From Cochlodiniinecator piscidefendens (GTDB taxonomy: Bacteria; Pseudomonadota; Alphaproteobacteria; Rhodobacterales; Rhodobacteraceae), in the NCBI RefSeq assembly GCF_011326755.1, contig NZ_JAAOIE010000012.1, forward strand, positions 1 to 61,555: 61,555 nt of DNA, in the 5' to 3' direction. The notes under the pieces were generated by a model. It searched no databases. It was given only the letters and a program-made list of their open reading frames with translations, and had not been told where the DNA came from. Numbering within the stretch: position 1 is the first letter of the stretch; each line of letters opens with the position of its first letter. Of this stretch, positions 52,858-61,555 are shown one piece after another. Made by a program: the position numbers and the translations under genes.

Positions 52858-55611
52858 CTACTGCCCCAGCCGATCTAACAACGCAGGCACGTGTACCTGA
52901 TCCGATTTATAATTCCCTGTCAGAACGTGCATCATCAGATTGACCCCAAACCGATATGCAATTTCGCGTTGGCGTTCGCCGGTAAAGCCACGCCCAACTG
53001 GAAACATCCTATTCCCAGTACGATCAATGGCCCATGCCGACGCCCAATCATTGCCGCCAATCACAACAGGCGTGACGCCGTCATTAAGATTGCGAAACGG
53101 CATTCCTTCGATTTGTTCCGCTCCGGGAGGTGCGGCTTCGACCCAGACATCCCGTCCGGCGTAGCGCCCTGGGAAATCTTGCAGTAAGTAAAATGCACGC
53201 GTTAAAACATGATCCTCAGGAATACGTTCAAGAGGTGGAATATTCAAAGACCCCGCCAGACGTCGTAGCGCCACCGCATTCGCCCCTTCGCGCCCCGGAA
53301 TATCAGCGTCGCGGGTGTCAAACAAAATCATGCCACCGCCACGCAAATAGCGATTCAACTTTGCATAAGCCTCATCTGACGGGAGCGGCTGATTTTGCGT
53401 GATCGGCCAGTACAAAAATGGAAAAAACGACAGTTCATCACGTTCCAAGTCCACGCCAACGGGTGAGGATGGTTCAATTGATGTCCTTTGGTTTAAGACC
53501 CGAGTTAACCCAGCCAACCCAGCTTGCGCCGTTCGATCCACCTCAGAATCGCCCGTAAGAACATGAGCAAGCACTACATCAGTCGTAACACCTATAGCAA
53601 AAGCGTCGTCTTGCGCTTTCACATCCATCGGCAGTGCGCTCGCCAGTAGCACAATCATTGCGCTCTTTGGAATGCTCCGCCCCCATAGGCGGCCCGTCAA
53701 CCACAACGCCGCTAAGACGTCGAGTAAAAACAAACCTAAAGACCCGGTCAGCATTGGCCCCTTCAATCGTGTTTCAGGTGTCAGAGTGAGCCCTTCGATC
53801 ACTGTGCCAATCGGCCAAGTCGCCGGCCGCAACACTGTATCCTCACGCATTACATTTAATGCGATCTGGCGATCAGGCCCTGCATACAACCCCGGCGGTA
53901 ACGCCTGCGACAAACGCTGGATTAGCAAACTCTCGCCCGCAGTCGTAATAACGGTGTCTACATCATGCAAACTCCCAAAGGCGTCTAATGCTTTTTCCCC
54001 CACCCATGTTGTTCCTTCGAGGTCCTCGGGTGCCGGCAAAGCTGTATGAGAAGAAATCGACAAGCGTTCCAGCATTTCCACAAACAAACCTGATAGCGGA
54101 AGCGTTGACCAATCTGCGTTCGCCGTGACGTGAAACAACACAACCTGCCCAGCCCCCAATGATTTACGCGTTACCAAGGGTGTCCCATCTGCAAGCGCAG
54201 CAATCACACGTTCGGCGAGGGCCGGATCAGGCTGCGCAACGACTTGGGCATTCACAACCACATCTTGAGGAATAGTCAGACCGTAAAACGGGCTATTCTC
54301 TGGAAAAGGAAGCAACGCCTTGGGTTCCCCCCAAGTCAAAGTACCGCCAACGCTGCGACCGCCCTGCCGCAAACGAACAGGCATTAACGGGTCTTCGACG
54401 TCTCTACTTATGTCGCTCGCCGCGAGTCGCGGACCCGCAAATCGAACCAACAAGCCTCCCTGCGCAACCCACGCCGCAATATCGCGCGTTTGGCTCTGAG
54501 TAAGCTGCGCAATATCCGCCAGAACGATCACATCAGGATTGGCCGGTAAAATTGCTTCAAGCTCTCCATCAAGCAAATCGACAGACGGCTCAAGCGCGTT
54601 GTTCAGGTAATGTAGTGGCGATAGCAACTGCAATGTTTCACGCTCATTTCCCGCAGCCAGCAACGCCACTTCACGGCGCCTGAGCCCATCATCAGCCAAG
54701 CTCGTCGCGCCAGCGGTTCGGTGGCCCGAAATCTGAAACCGTGTAATACGATTGCGCAATTCCGGTTGCAGAGTAAACGCCACCTCTGCTTCGGTATCAC
54801 CCGGAGCGAAATCAGCCGTTCCCACCGCTAGAATACTATCCTGACCAGCAGGGTTCAGGCCATGCACCGCAATCTCGACTTCAGCGCCAATGCCTTCGGT
54901 TGGCCGCACCGCGACAACACGCAGCGCATCGTCATCATAAACCACTGGGCGCAACGCGTAGGTTGGCCGCCCGCCCTCAATTACACGGATTGCACCGTAG
55001 GTTTGAAGAACAGTCAAAAGATCGGGGCGCCCCTCATAGGCGAGTCCATCAGAAAACCATAGCGTATCGAAATGACCCGTCAGGTTTTCGGCCCATGCGG
55101 CTGCTTCGACAAAATCAGGTTCCCACGCATTTGGGGTCATCCCCGAAACACGTTCATTCCAACCATTCGCAGCCTGAAATAGAACACCTTCTACTGGTAG
55201 ATCGGTTAACATAACCACTGAAGCAGTGCGCCCTTCTCGCCCGGCTTCGGCCAAGGCTTCTTGGGCACGAGCGCGGCGTGCGTCCCAATCTCGGGCATCA
55301 GCCCATCCGCCGTCAAATAGGATCAGTAATGGCGCATCACTCCTCGCAACTTCGCCATCGGGATTTAACACAGGTCCGGCAAATCCAATGATAGCAGCGG
55401 CCACCGCCAACATACGTAGCACCAACAACCACCAAGGAGTTTTGTCGCTTTGGCTTTCGTCGTCTTTAAGGCCCAAAAGTAAGGCCACCCCCGGAAAGCG
55501 CCGCCGAACGGGTGCAGGCGGAACAGCGCGCAACAGAAGGTACAACACTGGCAATGCCAGCAATCCCCACAACAACGCCGGGGCTGCAAATCCAATTGGA
55601 CCGATCACCAT
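52858..55611 (-). CDS. DUF4159 membrane protein with N-terminal BatA-like region
   Basis: A 917-residue inner-membrane protein. It opens with a BatA-type N-terminal pair of helices (IGFAAPALLWGLLALPVLYLLLRAVPP and WWLLVLRMLAVAAAIIGFAGPVL), continues with a large periplasmic segment containing a VWA-like fold without full metal site, has a further helix near GLFLLDVLAALWLTGRLWG, and ends with the DUF4159 domain (YAKLNRYLRGGGMILFDTRDAD, and later YRFGVNLMMHVLTG). It lies 4 bp downstream of the DUF58 gene and 5 bp upstream of the VWA-like gene, so all four cluster genes are co-transcribed. Confidence 0.85.
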   Translation of the reverse strand: MVIGPIGFAAPALLWGLLALPVLYLLLRAVPPAPVRRRFPGVALLLGLKDDESQSDKTPWWLLVLRMLAVAAAIIGFAGPVLNPDGEVARSDAPLLILFDGGWADARDWDARRARAQEALAEAGREGRTASVVMLTDLPVEGVLFQAANGWNERVSGMTPNAWEPDFVEAAAWAENLTGHFDTLWFSDGLAYEGRPDLLTVLQTYGAIRVIEGGRPTYALRPVVYDDDALRVVAVRPTEGIGAEVEIAVHGLNPAGQDSILAVGTADFAPGDTEAEVAFTLQPELRNRITRFQISGHRTAGATSLADDGLRRREVALLAAGNERETLQLLSPLHYLNNALEPSVDLLDGELEAILPANPDVIVLADIAQLTQSQTRDIAAWVAQGGLLVRFAGPRLAASDISRDVEDPLMPVRLRQGGRSVGGTLTWGEPKALLPFPENSPFYGLTIPQDVVVNAQVVAQPDPALAERVIAALADGTPLVTRKSLGAGQVVLFHVTANADWSTLPLSGLFVEMLERLSISSHTALPAPEDLEGTTWVGEKALDAFGSLHDVDTVITTAGESLLIQRLSQALPPGLYAGPDRQIALNVMREDTVLRPATWPIGTVIEGLTLTPETRLKGPMLTGSLGLFLLDVLAALWLTGRLWGRSIPKSAMIVLLASALPMDVKAQDDAFAIGVTTDVVLAHVLTGDSEVDRTAQAGLAGLTRVLNQRTSIEPSSPVGVDLERDELSFFPFLYWPITQNQPLPSDEAYAKLNRYLRGGGMILFDTRDADIPGREGANAVALRRLAGSLNIPPLERIPEDHVLTRAFYLLQDFPGRYAGRDVWVEAAPPGAEQIEGMPFRNLNDGVTPVVIGGNDWASAWAIDRTGNRMFPVGRGFTGERQREIAYRFGVNLMMHVLTGNYKSDQVHVPALLDRLGQ

Positions 55612-55615
55612 GTCA

Positions 55616-56488
55616 TCACCTTTGTTCCAACGCGCGGTATAGCCACATCAATGCGATCTGTGCAGAGCTGTCAGTATGATGGCACTGATATTGCCAACCT
55701 GACGCTCGCGCCAAACGCGTTAATTCATCTTTGCGTGCAGCTAACCGATCTAAGTACCGTCGGCGCAGATCACCCGCTTTTAGGGTTTCATGCTGCAGCT
55801 GCCCGCCCATGCTTTCGAATATTGTGCGCCCATCATAAGGAAAGGCCTCTTCAGCCGGGTCCAACACCTGTAGCAAAGCGCCTCTGACGCCACGATCTGA
55901 TGCTTTCTGTAGCGCGGTTTCAACTTTAGCGATGTCCCCCATGAAATCCGACACCAATACAGCACGCACATTGGGGCGCAGCCCACGCAATTCTGGCGCT
56001 CCATATTCCAAGGCCTCACGCCCCGATGCCAGAGCTTCGGCCAAGCGCAGCAACTGCGTTTCCCCGGTCGCAGGGGGCGTTTCACTATCAGCTAATCCGA
56101 CACGTTCCCCGCCGCGCACCAAAAGGGTCGCTAAAGCCAATGCAACCAATCGTACCCTATGATCTTTGGTAGGGAGGTTCTTATGCGAAGAAAATGCCAT
56201 GCTCTCCGATAGATCAGGCCACAAAAGAACCGACTGGGCTGCTTGCCATTCTTTTTGGCGGATAAAATGAACGTCAGACTTAGCAGACCGCCGCCAATCT
56301 ATGAGCCGGGCCTCATCCCCTTCCGCAGCCGGGCGATATTGCCAGAACTCGTCGCCAAGCCCTGCCCGGCGTCGCCCATGTTCCCCGAACATAACAGTTG
56401 CCGCTAATTGTTCGGCCTCAGCTAACAGCGGTGGAAACGGCGCCGAAAGCTCCGCCGCCCCGCGCCTTAGCTGGCGCGCGTCACTCAT
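55616..56488 (-). CDS. DUF58 domain protein
   Basis: A 290-residue cytosolic protein of the DUF58 family, partner of MoxR ATPases. The DUF58 signature is GLGDEFWQYRPAAEGDEARLIDWRRSAKSD near residue 42 and its VWA-like C-terminal half follows (VRAVLVSDFMGD). It overlaps the moxR stop by 4 bp. Confidence 0.92.
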   Translation of the reverse strand: MSDARQLRRGAAELSAPFPPLLAEAEQLAATVMFGEHGRRRAGLGDEFWQYRPAAEGDEARLIDWRRSAKSDVHFIRQKEWQAAQSVLLWPDLSESMAFSSHKNLPTKDHRVRLVALALATLLVRGGERVGLADSETPPATGETQLLRLAEALASGREALEYGAPELRGLRPNVRAVLVSDFMGDIAKVETALQKASDRGVRGALLQVLDPAEEAFPYDGRTIFESMGGQLQHETLKAGDLRRRYLDRLAARKDELTRLARASGWQYQCHHTDSSAQIALMWLYRALEQR

Positions 56489-57492
56489 GCGGCGACCTGA
56501 GACGCCATTAGGCTTTTGCTCACTTGATCAATCAGGTTTGTCAGATTTTCACCACGCGCGCGCGCACCAAAACTTAGCGCCATACGGTGGGTCAATACGG
56601 GACGCGCCATTGCTACCACATCATCTGGTGATGGAGACAACCGACCATCTAGTAGCGCCTGCGCGCGCGTCATCAACATCAACGCCTGCGCGGCACGCGG
56701 TCCGGGTCCCCATGCAACACTGTCTCGCACACTTTCTGGCGCGTCAGGTTCATCTGGACGAAAGGCACGCACAAGATCCAAGATCAGTTCAACAACCGTT
56801 TCCCCGACGGGCATGCGTCGCAGCAATGTCTGCGCAGCCAGTAATTCGTTCGTATCGAATACGGCTGTCGCTTCGGTCTCTTCAACACCGGTCGTTGCAA
56901 TCAAAATTTCACGCTCTACATCACGAGAGGGGTATTCAACATCAATTTGCACTAGAAACCGGTCGAGCTGCGCCTCAGGCAACGGATATGTGCCTTCTTG
57001 CTCTAATGGGTTTTGCGTTGCCAAAACGTGAAAAGGTACGCCCAATGCGCGCTCTTCACCGGCGATGGTTACTCGTTTTTCCTGCATCGCTTGCAACAGC
57101 GCAGATTGTGTCCTTGGCGAAGCACGGTTAATTTCGTCCGCCATCAGAAGTTGGCAAAAAACCGGACCTTCGATAAAGCGAAACTCGCGATCCCCGCCCT
57201 TTTTCTTTTCCAACACCTCAGAGCCCAGAATATCCGCAGGCATGAGGTCAGGCGTAAACTGAATACGATTGCCATCCAGCCCCATAACCGTTGATACAGT
57301 TTCAACCAATCGCGTTTTACCGAGTCCTGGCAAACCAATCAGCAAAGCATGCCCGCCGCACAACAAAGCCGAAAGCGTTAGATCAACGACACGCTCCTGA
57401 CCGATGAACCGTTTGGTAATACTTTGTTTCGCCACAGCGAGCCGTTCGCCCAGTGTTTCAATATCCTGAACCAGATTTTCGGCATTGGTCAT
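56485..57492 (-). CDS. MoxR family AAA+ ATPase
   Basis: A 335-residue AAA+ ATPase of the MoxR group. Walker A is LLIGLPGLGKTRLVE (about residue 50), Walker B is LLMADEINRASPRTQSALLQAMQE, and sensor residues are in VLATQNPLEQEGTYPLPEAQLDRF. Such ATPases act as chaperones that remodel VWA-domain or metal-cluster proteins. It is first in the cluster moxR-DUF58-DUF4159-VWA. Confidence 0.95.
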   Translation of the reverse strand: MTNAENLVQDIETLGERLAVAKQSITKRFIGQERVVDLTLSALLCGGHALLIGLPGLGKTRLVETVSTVMGLDGNRIQFTPDLMPADILGSEVLEKKKGGDREFRFIEGPVFCQLLMADEINRASPRTQSALLQAMQEKRVTIAGEERALGVPFHVLATQNPLEQEGTYPLPEAQLDRFLVQIDVEYPSRDVEREILIATTGVEETEATAVFDTNELLAAQTLLRRMPVGETVVELILDLVRAFRPDEPDAPESVRDSVAWGPGPRAAQALMLMTRAQALLDGRLSPSPDDVVAMARPVLTHRMALSFGARARGENLTNLIDQVSKSLMASQVAA

Positions 57493-57551
57493 GGCGCACG
57501 TCCTTTTTACAATCTACACTCATAGTAGTACGAATATGTCCCCAAGGTTAA

Positions 57552-58154
57552 ATGACAAAAGCGATGGCTGACGAAAAGAAAATATCACCTACGGCGGAAA
57601 ACCTCGCATCTGCGGTAAAAGCGGCCTCTAAAAAGGGCCCTCCTCCGGTTCACTTATGGAATCCCCCGTTTTGTGGCGACCTCGATATGCGGATCGCGCG
57701 TGATGGCACATGGTGGTACCTCGGCACACCCATGGGGCGAAAGGAACTGGTAAAGCTGTTTTCCTCAATCATCCGCAAAGATGGTAATGATTATTTCCTC
57801 GTCACGCCGGTTGAAAAAGTCGGGATACAAGTCGATGATGCCCCATTTGTCGCGATTGATTTCGAAACCACAGGTGAAGGTCAGGACCAGATCCTTACAT
57901 TCGAGACCCATGTCGACGATACCGCTATAGCAGGACCCGACAATCCTATCCGTGTCGAGCGAGATCCCGAAACGGGCGAACCATCCCCCTACATCTTAAT
58001 CCGAGCAAATCTGGAAGCGTTGATAGATCGCAAGAGTTTCTACAGATTGGTGGAGATTTGCACACACGAAAACGTAGATGACCAAAGTTGGTTTGGTGTT
58101 TGGTCCGGTGGACAGTTCTTTCCCATTATTCCGTCAGCTGAACTCCCAGAGTGA
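57552..58154 (+). CDS. DUF1285 family protein
   Basis: A 200-residue soluble protein of the DUF1285 family: WNPPFCGDLDMRIARDGTWWYLGTPMGRKELVKLFSSI and DYFLVTPVEKVGIQVDDAPF are diagnostic. The ATG at 57552 follows AAGG; an in-frame ATG 12 nt later is an alternative. The gene is divergent from moxR, an arrangement common in Rhodobacterales. Function is unknown. Confidence 0.92.
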   Translation: MTKAMADEKKISPTAENLASAVKAASKKGPPPVHLWNPPFCGDLDMRIARDGTWWYLGTPMGRKELVKLFSSIIRKDGNDYFLVTPVEKVGIQVDDAPFVAIDFETTGEGQDQILTFETHVDDTAIAGPDNPIRVERDPETGEPSPYILIRANLEALIDRKSFYRLVEICTHENVDDQSWFGVWSGGQFFPIIPSAELPE

Positions 58155-58181
58155 CACAACAGAAAACACATTTAAAAATGC

Positions 58182-58216
58182 AAAACCCCTCGAGTTCGCA
58201 CTCGAGGGGTTTTTTC
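58182..58216. terminator. Bidirectional intrinsic terminator
   Basis: CCCCTCGAG and CTCGAGGGG form a perfect 9-bp stem over TTCGCA, followed by seven T residues on the plus strand and preceded by AAAA, which gives TTTT on the minus strand. It ends both the DUF1285 and the BCCT transcripts. Confidence 0.9.
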
Positions 58217-58277
58217 TTTTCTTGAACGGCAAAGCAGAAACCTGGCGGGCCGCACTTAGCCGTGCGGCCCTAAACCA

Positions 58278-60113
58278 TTATTCAGCTGCAGCTGTTTGGG
58301 TGTCCGCAACCTGATCACGTTTACCATCACGGTAAAGCGCCTTAGCCAAAGCAACACACATCAGCCCCATAACCATAGTGAAAGGCAAAGCGCCAATAAT
58401 CATTGCGCTTTTCAAAGCTTCCATAGGGTCAGAGCCACCGTTTGTTTTACCAGCGATCAACAGTGTGCCGATCACAAGCGTTAGGATAACACCCCAAACG
58501 ATACGATGTTTAACACCAGTTTCTTCTTCGCCACCGGACATGATGGTGTTCATCACCAAAATACCAGAGTCAGCAGAAGTTACGAGGAAGGTCATGATCA
58601 GAACAACACACATCACAGTGATTGTAGCCAAGAAGCCACCTGAAATCATTTCGCTCAAAGTCACGAACAATTTCGCTGTGTTTGATGCGCCGATGATTGC
58701 ACCTTCAGCTGCACCAGACAATTCGAGATCGATTGCTGTACCACCAAGGATTGTCATCCATGCAAAGCAAACCAATGTCGGCGCAAACACGCAGCCAATG
58801 ATAAACTCACGGATGGAACGACCTTTGGAAATACGCGCAAGGAACAGACCCACGAATGGTGAGAATGCGATCCACCAAGCCCAGTAGAATGTAGTCCAAC
58901 CGGACTGCCAACCGAATTGACGGCCTTCGTTACCAGCCGCATAAACTGCAGCCAATGTATCTTCATCCAACTCAGCTGCAGCACCTTCGAGGCCAGATTT
59001 AAAGCCCTCAAAAGAACCCCAAGCATTCGTTGCGCCACCCATCAAGTCGCCAGCGAGAGGCTGTGCAGCTTCTGGCAATGCAGCGGCAAATGCGTCAGCG
59101 GACAAAGGCGTATAAGCACCAAAGCTTAGCTGAACGAAGTGACCAATGTAGTCCACCAATGAAGCGGCATATGTCGTCATTGCGAAAGCAAATGATCCGA
59201 AGATCACAAATACGCCCAACAGAATGATCGACAACACAAGATTCAGGTTAGAGAGGTATTTAACACCACGTCCAACACCAGATACAGCTGAGATAATGGA
59301 AAGACCCATGATCATGATCAGACCAGCAACCAAGCCAACTGTGCCTGGCTTAGGCGCTTCGCCTGTCATATCCATCATCCATTCCATGCCGGTAACTGCA
59401 TATACGCCGTCGATGAACTGGCTCACACCAAAACCGATGGTTACAGAAACACCCAGAATGGTTGCAACAACACCCAAAACATCGACGATGTCACCCAACA
59501 ATCCATTCACGTGACGCCCAAACAATGGGGTCAAAGCGGAACGAATAGTCAAAGGCATGTTACGTGTGTAGGCGTAATAGGCCAACGAAAGACCTGTTAC
59601 CACGTAGATTGCCCAAGCGTGAATACCATAATGCAAGAATGTGTAACGGTAAGCTGAACCAACAGCTTCTGGGCTATTGCCTGCTACTGAACCAGATACC
59701 ACTTCGGGGTTTGATCCCCAAAGGCCCAAAGGTTCTGCTGTCGCGAAAACCATAAGACCCACACCTAGACCAGCACCAAACATCATGGAGAACCATGAGA
59801 AATTTGAGAACTCTGGCTGTTGCCCGGGGGTGCCCATGATCCGTTTCCCAGTCGAAGGCAATGCAGCGACAACAAAGAGGAAAAAAGCAAAGAAACCCAC
59901 AATGACAATGTAAAACGCGTTAAAGCTCGCGAGGAGGCTCCAGTTTAGGCTGCCCAATACATTGTTGGCGTTTAGTGGCCAGACAAGTGCCCAAATTACG
60001 AGCAATGCCATACTAATCTTACTGATTAAAGCAATTGGAAGGCTATAGCCTTCATAGAAACCTGAACTGGCTTTCTTAATTTCCAGTTCGGTAAAAGGTG
60101 GTTTGATAGACAT
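58278..60113 (-). CDS. BCCT family transporter (betaine/carnitine/choline type)
   Basis: A 611-residue sodium- or proton-coupled symporter with twelve membrane helices, importing compatible solutes such as glycine betaine, choline or DMSP. The glycine-rich motif GAGLGVGLMVFATAEPLG and the substrate-box WTTFYWAWWIAFSPFVGLFLARISKGRSIREF are clear. The segment GIHAWAIYVVTGLSLAYYAY is typical of the family. The ATG at 60113 follows GGGAG; an upstream in-frame start lacks this. A marine Rhodobacteraceae lifestyle fits DMSP or betaine uptake, but the substrate is not determined. Confidence 0.95.
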   Translation of the reverse strand: MSIKPPFTELEIKKASSGFYEGYSLPIALISKISMALLVIWALVWPLNANNVLGSLNWSLLASFNAFYIVIVGFFAFFLFVVAALPSTGKRIMGTPGQQPEFSNFSWFSMMFGAGLGVGLMVFATAEPLGLWGSNPEVVSGSVAGNSPEAVGSAYRYTFLHYGIHAWAIYVVTGLSLAYYAYTRNMPLTIRSALTPLFGRHVNGLLGDIVDVLGVVATILGVSVTIGFGVSQFIDGVYAVTGMEWMMDMTGEAPKPGTVGLVAGLIMIMGLSIISAVSGVGRGVKYLSNLNLVLSIILLGVFVIFGSFAFAMTTYAASLVDYIGHFVQLSFGAYTPLSADAFAAALPEAAQPLAGDLMGGATNAWGSFEGFKSGLEGAAAELDEDTLAAVYAAGNEGRQFGWQSGWTTFYWAWWIAFSPFVGLFLARISKGRSIREFIIGCVFAPTLVCFAWMTILGGTAIDLELSGAAEGAIIGASNTAKLFVTLSEMISGGFLATITVMCVVLIMTFLVTSADSGILVMNTIMSGGEEETGVKHRIVWGVILTLVIGTLLIAGKTNGGSDPMEALKSAMIIGALPFTMVMGLMCVALAKALYRDGKRDQVADTQTAAAE

Positions 60114-60674
60114 GCGTTTTCTCCCTGTTCGCACGGTTCTGTTGTGTTTCCTCTATTTCACGATGTGAGCGCGGACGATTCCGGCATTTTACCAACCATT
60201 AACGTCGCAATTCGCCGTTTTTTGTTGATTAGGGCTAATGGCAATAGGTTGCTCGTTATAAAACCGGATCGAAAACGCCTCTAAGCCTCCTATTATTTTA
60301 GTGACGATCGGGAACAGTAAACTTCTTTTTTCTGACCTCCGTTCTCAATTTCGCAATAAGAAGCACCCAGTTTGCCAACCGCTACAATTGAGCGAACGCC
60401 AAATACACGGGTGTGTCATTTAGACTGTTTCACCATGAACCTACCACATTCTCTGCAATCAAATAACTATATTCGCGAAACCGTGTTGGGCGAGACATTG
60501 TATCTATACCCACCGGGCAAGTGAAACAAAGTGTTCCCAACTATACAACAATGCCTGGATGTGAGCAGGTGGAAATACTCAACTCATTCCTTTTACGCGA
60601 TTACTCATTTGTGTCCTCTTGCCCACAACGAACGAGCACGGCATCCTCAGACGGGTGAGACTAAGGACGTTTCG
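60114..60674. other. Long gap upstream of the BCCT gene
   Basis: About 560 bp with no convincing gene. It must contain the BCCT promoter at its left end. The remainder is AT-rich and leads into the decayed membrane-protein gene on the right. Confidence 0.45.
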
Positions 60675-61429
60675 ATGGGTCAGGTAAGCAAAGCAGCTTC
60701 AATTCTGCTCGGACTACTGCTTTCTGCGTTTCTTGTCGCCGTGACATACATAAATCCAATGCAGGTCGAGGAACGGTTGCAATTATTTGTTTTCGCCGAA
60801 GTCCAAGATGCAGCAAATGTAGTATGGTCTGATGAAGGCCCTCTGACAGAAATTGGCAGTCACTCAGAACGATTAGGTGTTTTGTCACATCACTTAATTT
60901 CTAGGCACTCACCATAGAATCGAAACGTCAGCAGATTGTGCCCGCTCTTCTTGCCAATGCTCTGTCGAATAGTTGCAGCGAGAAATGCGAATTCTGGCGT
61001 GCTGCCTCAGAAATCACAGACAGTGTGATGCTTGAACGCATTGCGCAGTTACGTGTTGGCCAAATGACGTTACAAAAGTTCGCCCTAGAGCGGTATGCAG
61101 CATCCGTAAACGGTTTGCTTTCAGATTTGCAGCGTTTTGGGTTGGTAAACGTTGTAGTTTTGTCGCTGATGTTTGGCCTCACTATATTTCGCGCCTAGCA
61201 ATACTGAAGATTAACAGCTTTCTCGACTGCGCTCACTGGTTACATAGCATAGGCAGCTTGCGGGTACGTTTATAATCAAAACTGGGCGCTTACCATCCTG
61301 TTACAGGATTGGACCGCCCCAGCCTATCAAGTCAGCATGATCTTTGCCGCATGCCTTTTCTTCGATCTTTTATTCCTGCGAGGTAAAATCACTCATTCAA
61401 TCATCCATATTTTGGGAACAATATTCTAG
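60675..61429 (+). pseudogene. Membrane protein gene with frameshift and three nonsense codons
   Basis: Pieces of one protein can be read end to end. The first frame runs from MGQVSKAASILLGLLL (60675, an N-terminal membrane helix) to about 60905. A frame change there leads to TIESKRQQIVPALLANALS. That second frame then continues to 61429 but is broken by TAG (61196), TGA (61205) and TAG (61250). After the last stop it reads YNQNWALTILLQDW and a membrane segment near MIFAACLFFDLLF. I do not recognise the family. The stops are consistent with single transitions from CAG or TGG, which points to old decay rather than one sequencing error. Confidence 0.7.
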
Positions 61430-61555
61430 GTTAGGCGTTGTTTCTGACGGTTTTATTCTTTTAGATTTGCGTCGTCGGAAGGCGGATGCGGGGATTGAGG
61501 GATTGTCTGCGTTAGGTTCTGTTGATGTGATTGAAGAAGCGGCTTACGGGAGCGC
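61383..61555 (+). CDS. Open frame at the right edge, incomplete and unassigned
   Basis: From about 61383 a frame stays open to the window end and translates to GFILLDLRRRKADAGIEGLS and VDVIEEAAYGS at its 3' side. I see no start codon with a ribosome binding site and do not recognise the product. It overlaps the end of the decayed membrane-protein gene. It could be the beginning of a gene continuing outside the window, or further debris. Confidence 0.22.

Noticed and set aside
1-61555. CRISPR arrays, prophage genes, toxin-antitoxin pairs, rRNA genes
   Set aside because: No regularly spaced repeats, cas genes, phage structural genes or rRNA sequence were recognised on either strand.

Overview
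The window comes from an alphaproteobacterium of the family Rhodobacteraceae (Roseobacter group). Three things point there: a SAM/SAH riboswitch immediately before metK, an RNA class known almost only from Rhodobacterales; the gene order rpsA-ihfB-lapA-trpF-trpB and miaB-phoH-ybeY-corC-lnt-metK-trmB; and the mix of glycolate, lactate and betaine-type transport genes typical of marine roseobacters. Most of the window is chromosomal backbone, broken by short accessory patches. No CRISPR array, prophage, complete IS element or plasmid function was seen.

Region by region. 1-2575: start of gcvH, a cytochrome c-fused urate hydroxylase (PuuD) and a divergent LysR regulator. 2587-5716: a methyltransferase, a sterol desaturase-like hydroxylase, and the fused remains of an aldehyde dehydrogenase and a divergent LysR gene, whose 5' ends were both lost in one deletion. 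5803-10601: an overlapping pair encoding an adenylate-forming enzyme and a membrane flavoprotein, together resembling the fungal redox protein TmpL cut in two, divergent from a DUF6502/DUF5666 pair. 10657-13379: a cupredoxin/DUF4142 operon, a gene-poor AT-rich stretch, tRNA-Gly(TCC), and a second cupredoxin that has lost its copper ligands. 13381-22364: SRAP protein, 5'-nucleotidase, DUF952-pyrD-arsC, lldD, EamA transporter, rplY-pth-DUF2332. 23719-32416: trpB, trpF, lapA, ihfB, rpsA, cmk, then a MarR/isochorismatase-like insertion, aroA and trmB. 32507-40610: metK with its riboswitch, lnt, corC, ybeY, phoH, a DUF6455 gene, two small envelope genes sharing a short unnamed domain, and miaB. 40739-46296: a conserved glycosyltransferase-like protein, FKBP, zinc alcohol dehydrogenase, a glutamine amidotransferase, Hsp20 with a heat-shock promoter and possible RNA thermometer, and a secreted trypsin-like protease. 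46357-50283: glcDEF (glycolate oxidase). 50454-58154: a MoxR-DUF58-DUF4159-VWA cluster with a DUF1285 gene. 58278-61555: a BCCT transporter, a long non-coding gap, and a decayed membrane-protein gene.

Links between loci. The lldD promoter and the glcDEF promoter, 32.6 kb apart, carry nearly the same 25-bp inverted repeat with identical 7-nt spacing. This suggests one GntR-type regulator, not encoded in the window, controls both flavin-dependent 2-hydroxyacid oxidation routes. The translation and aromatic amino acid genes form long minus-strand runs with clear intrinsic terminators after rpsA, metK and trpB. The most unusual candidate system is the TmpL-like pair at 5803-8744 with its palindrome-rich divergent promoter. 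All functional statements rest on motif and family recognition by eye; no searches were run.
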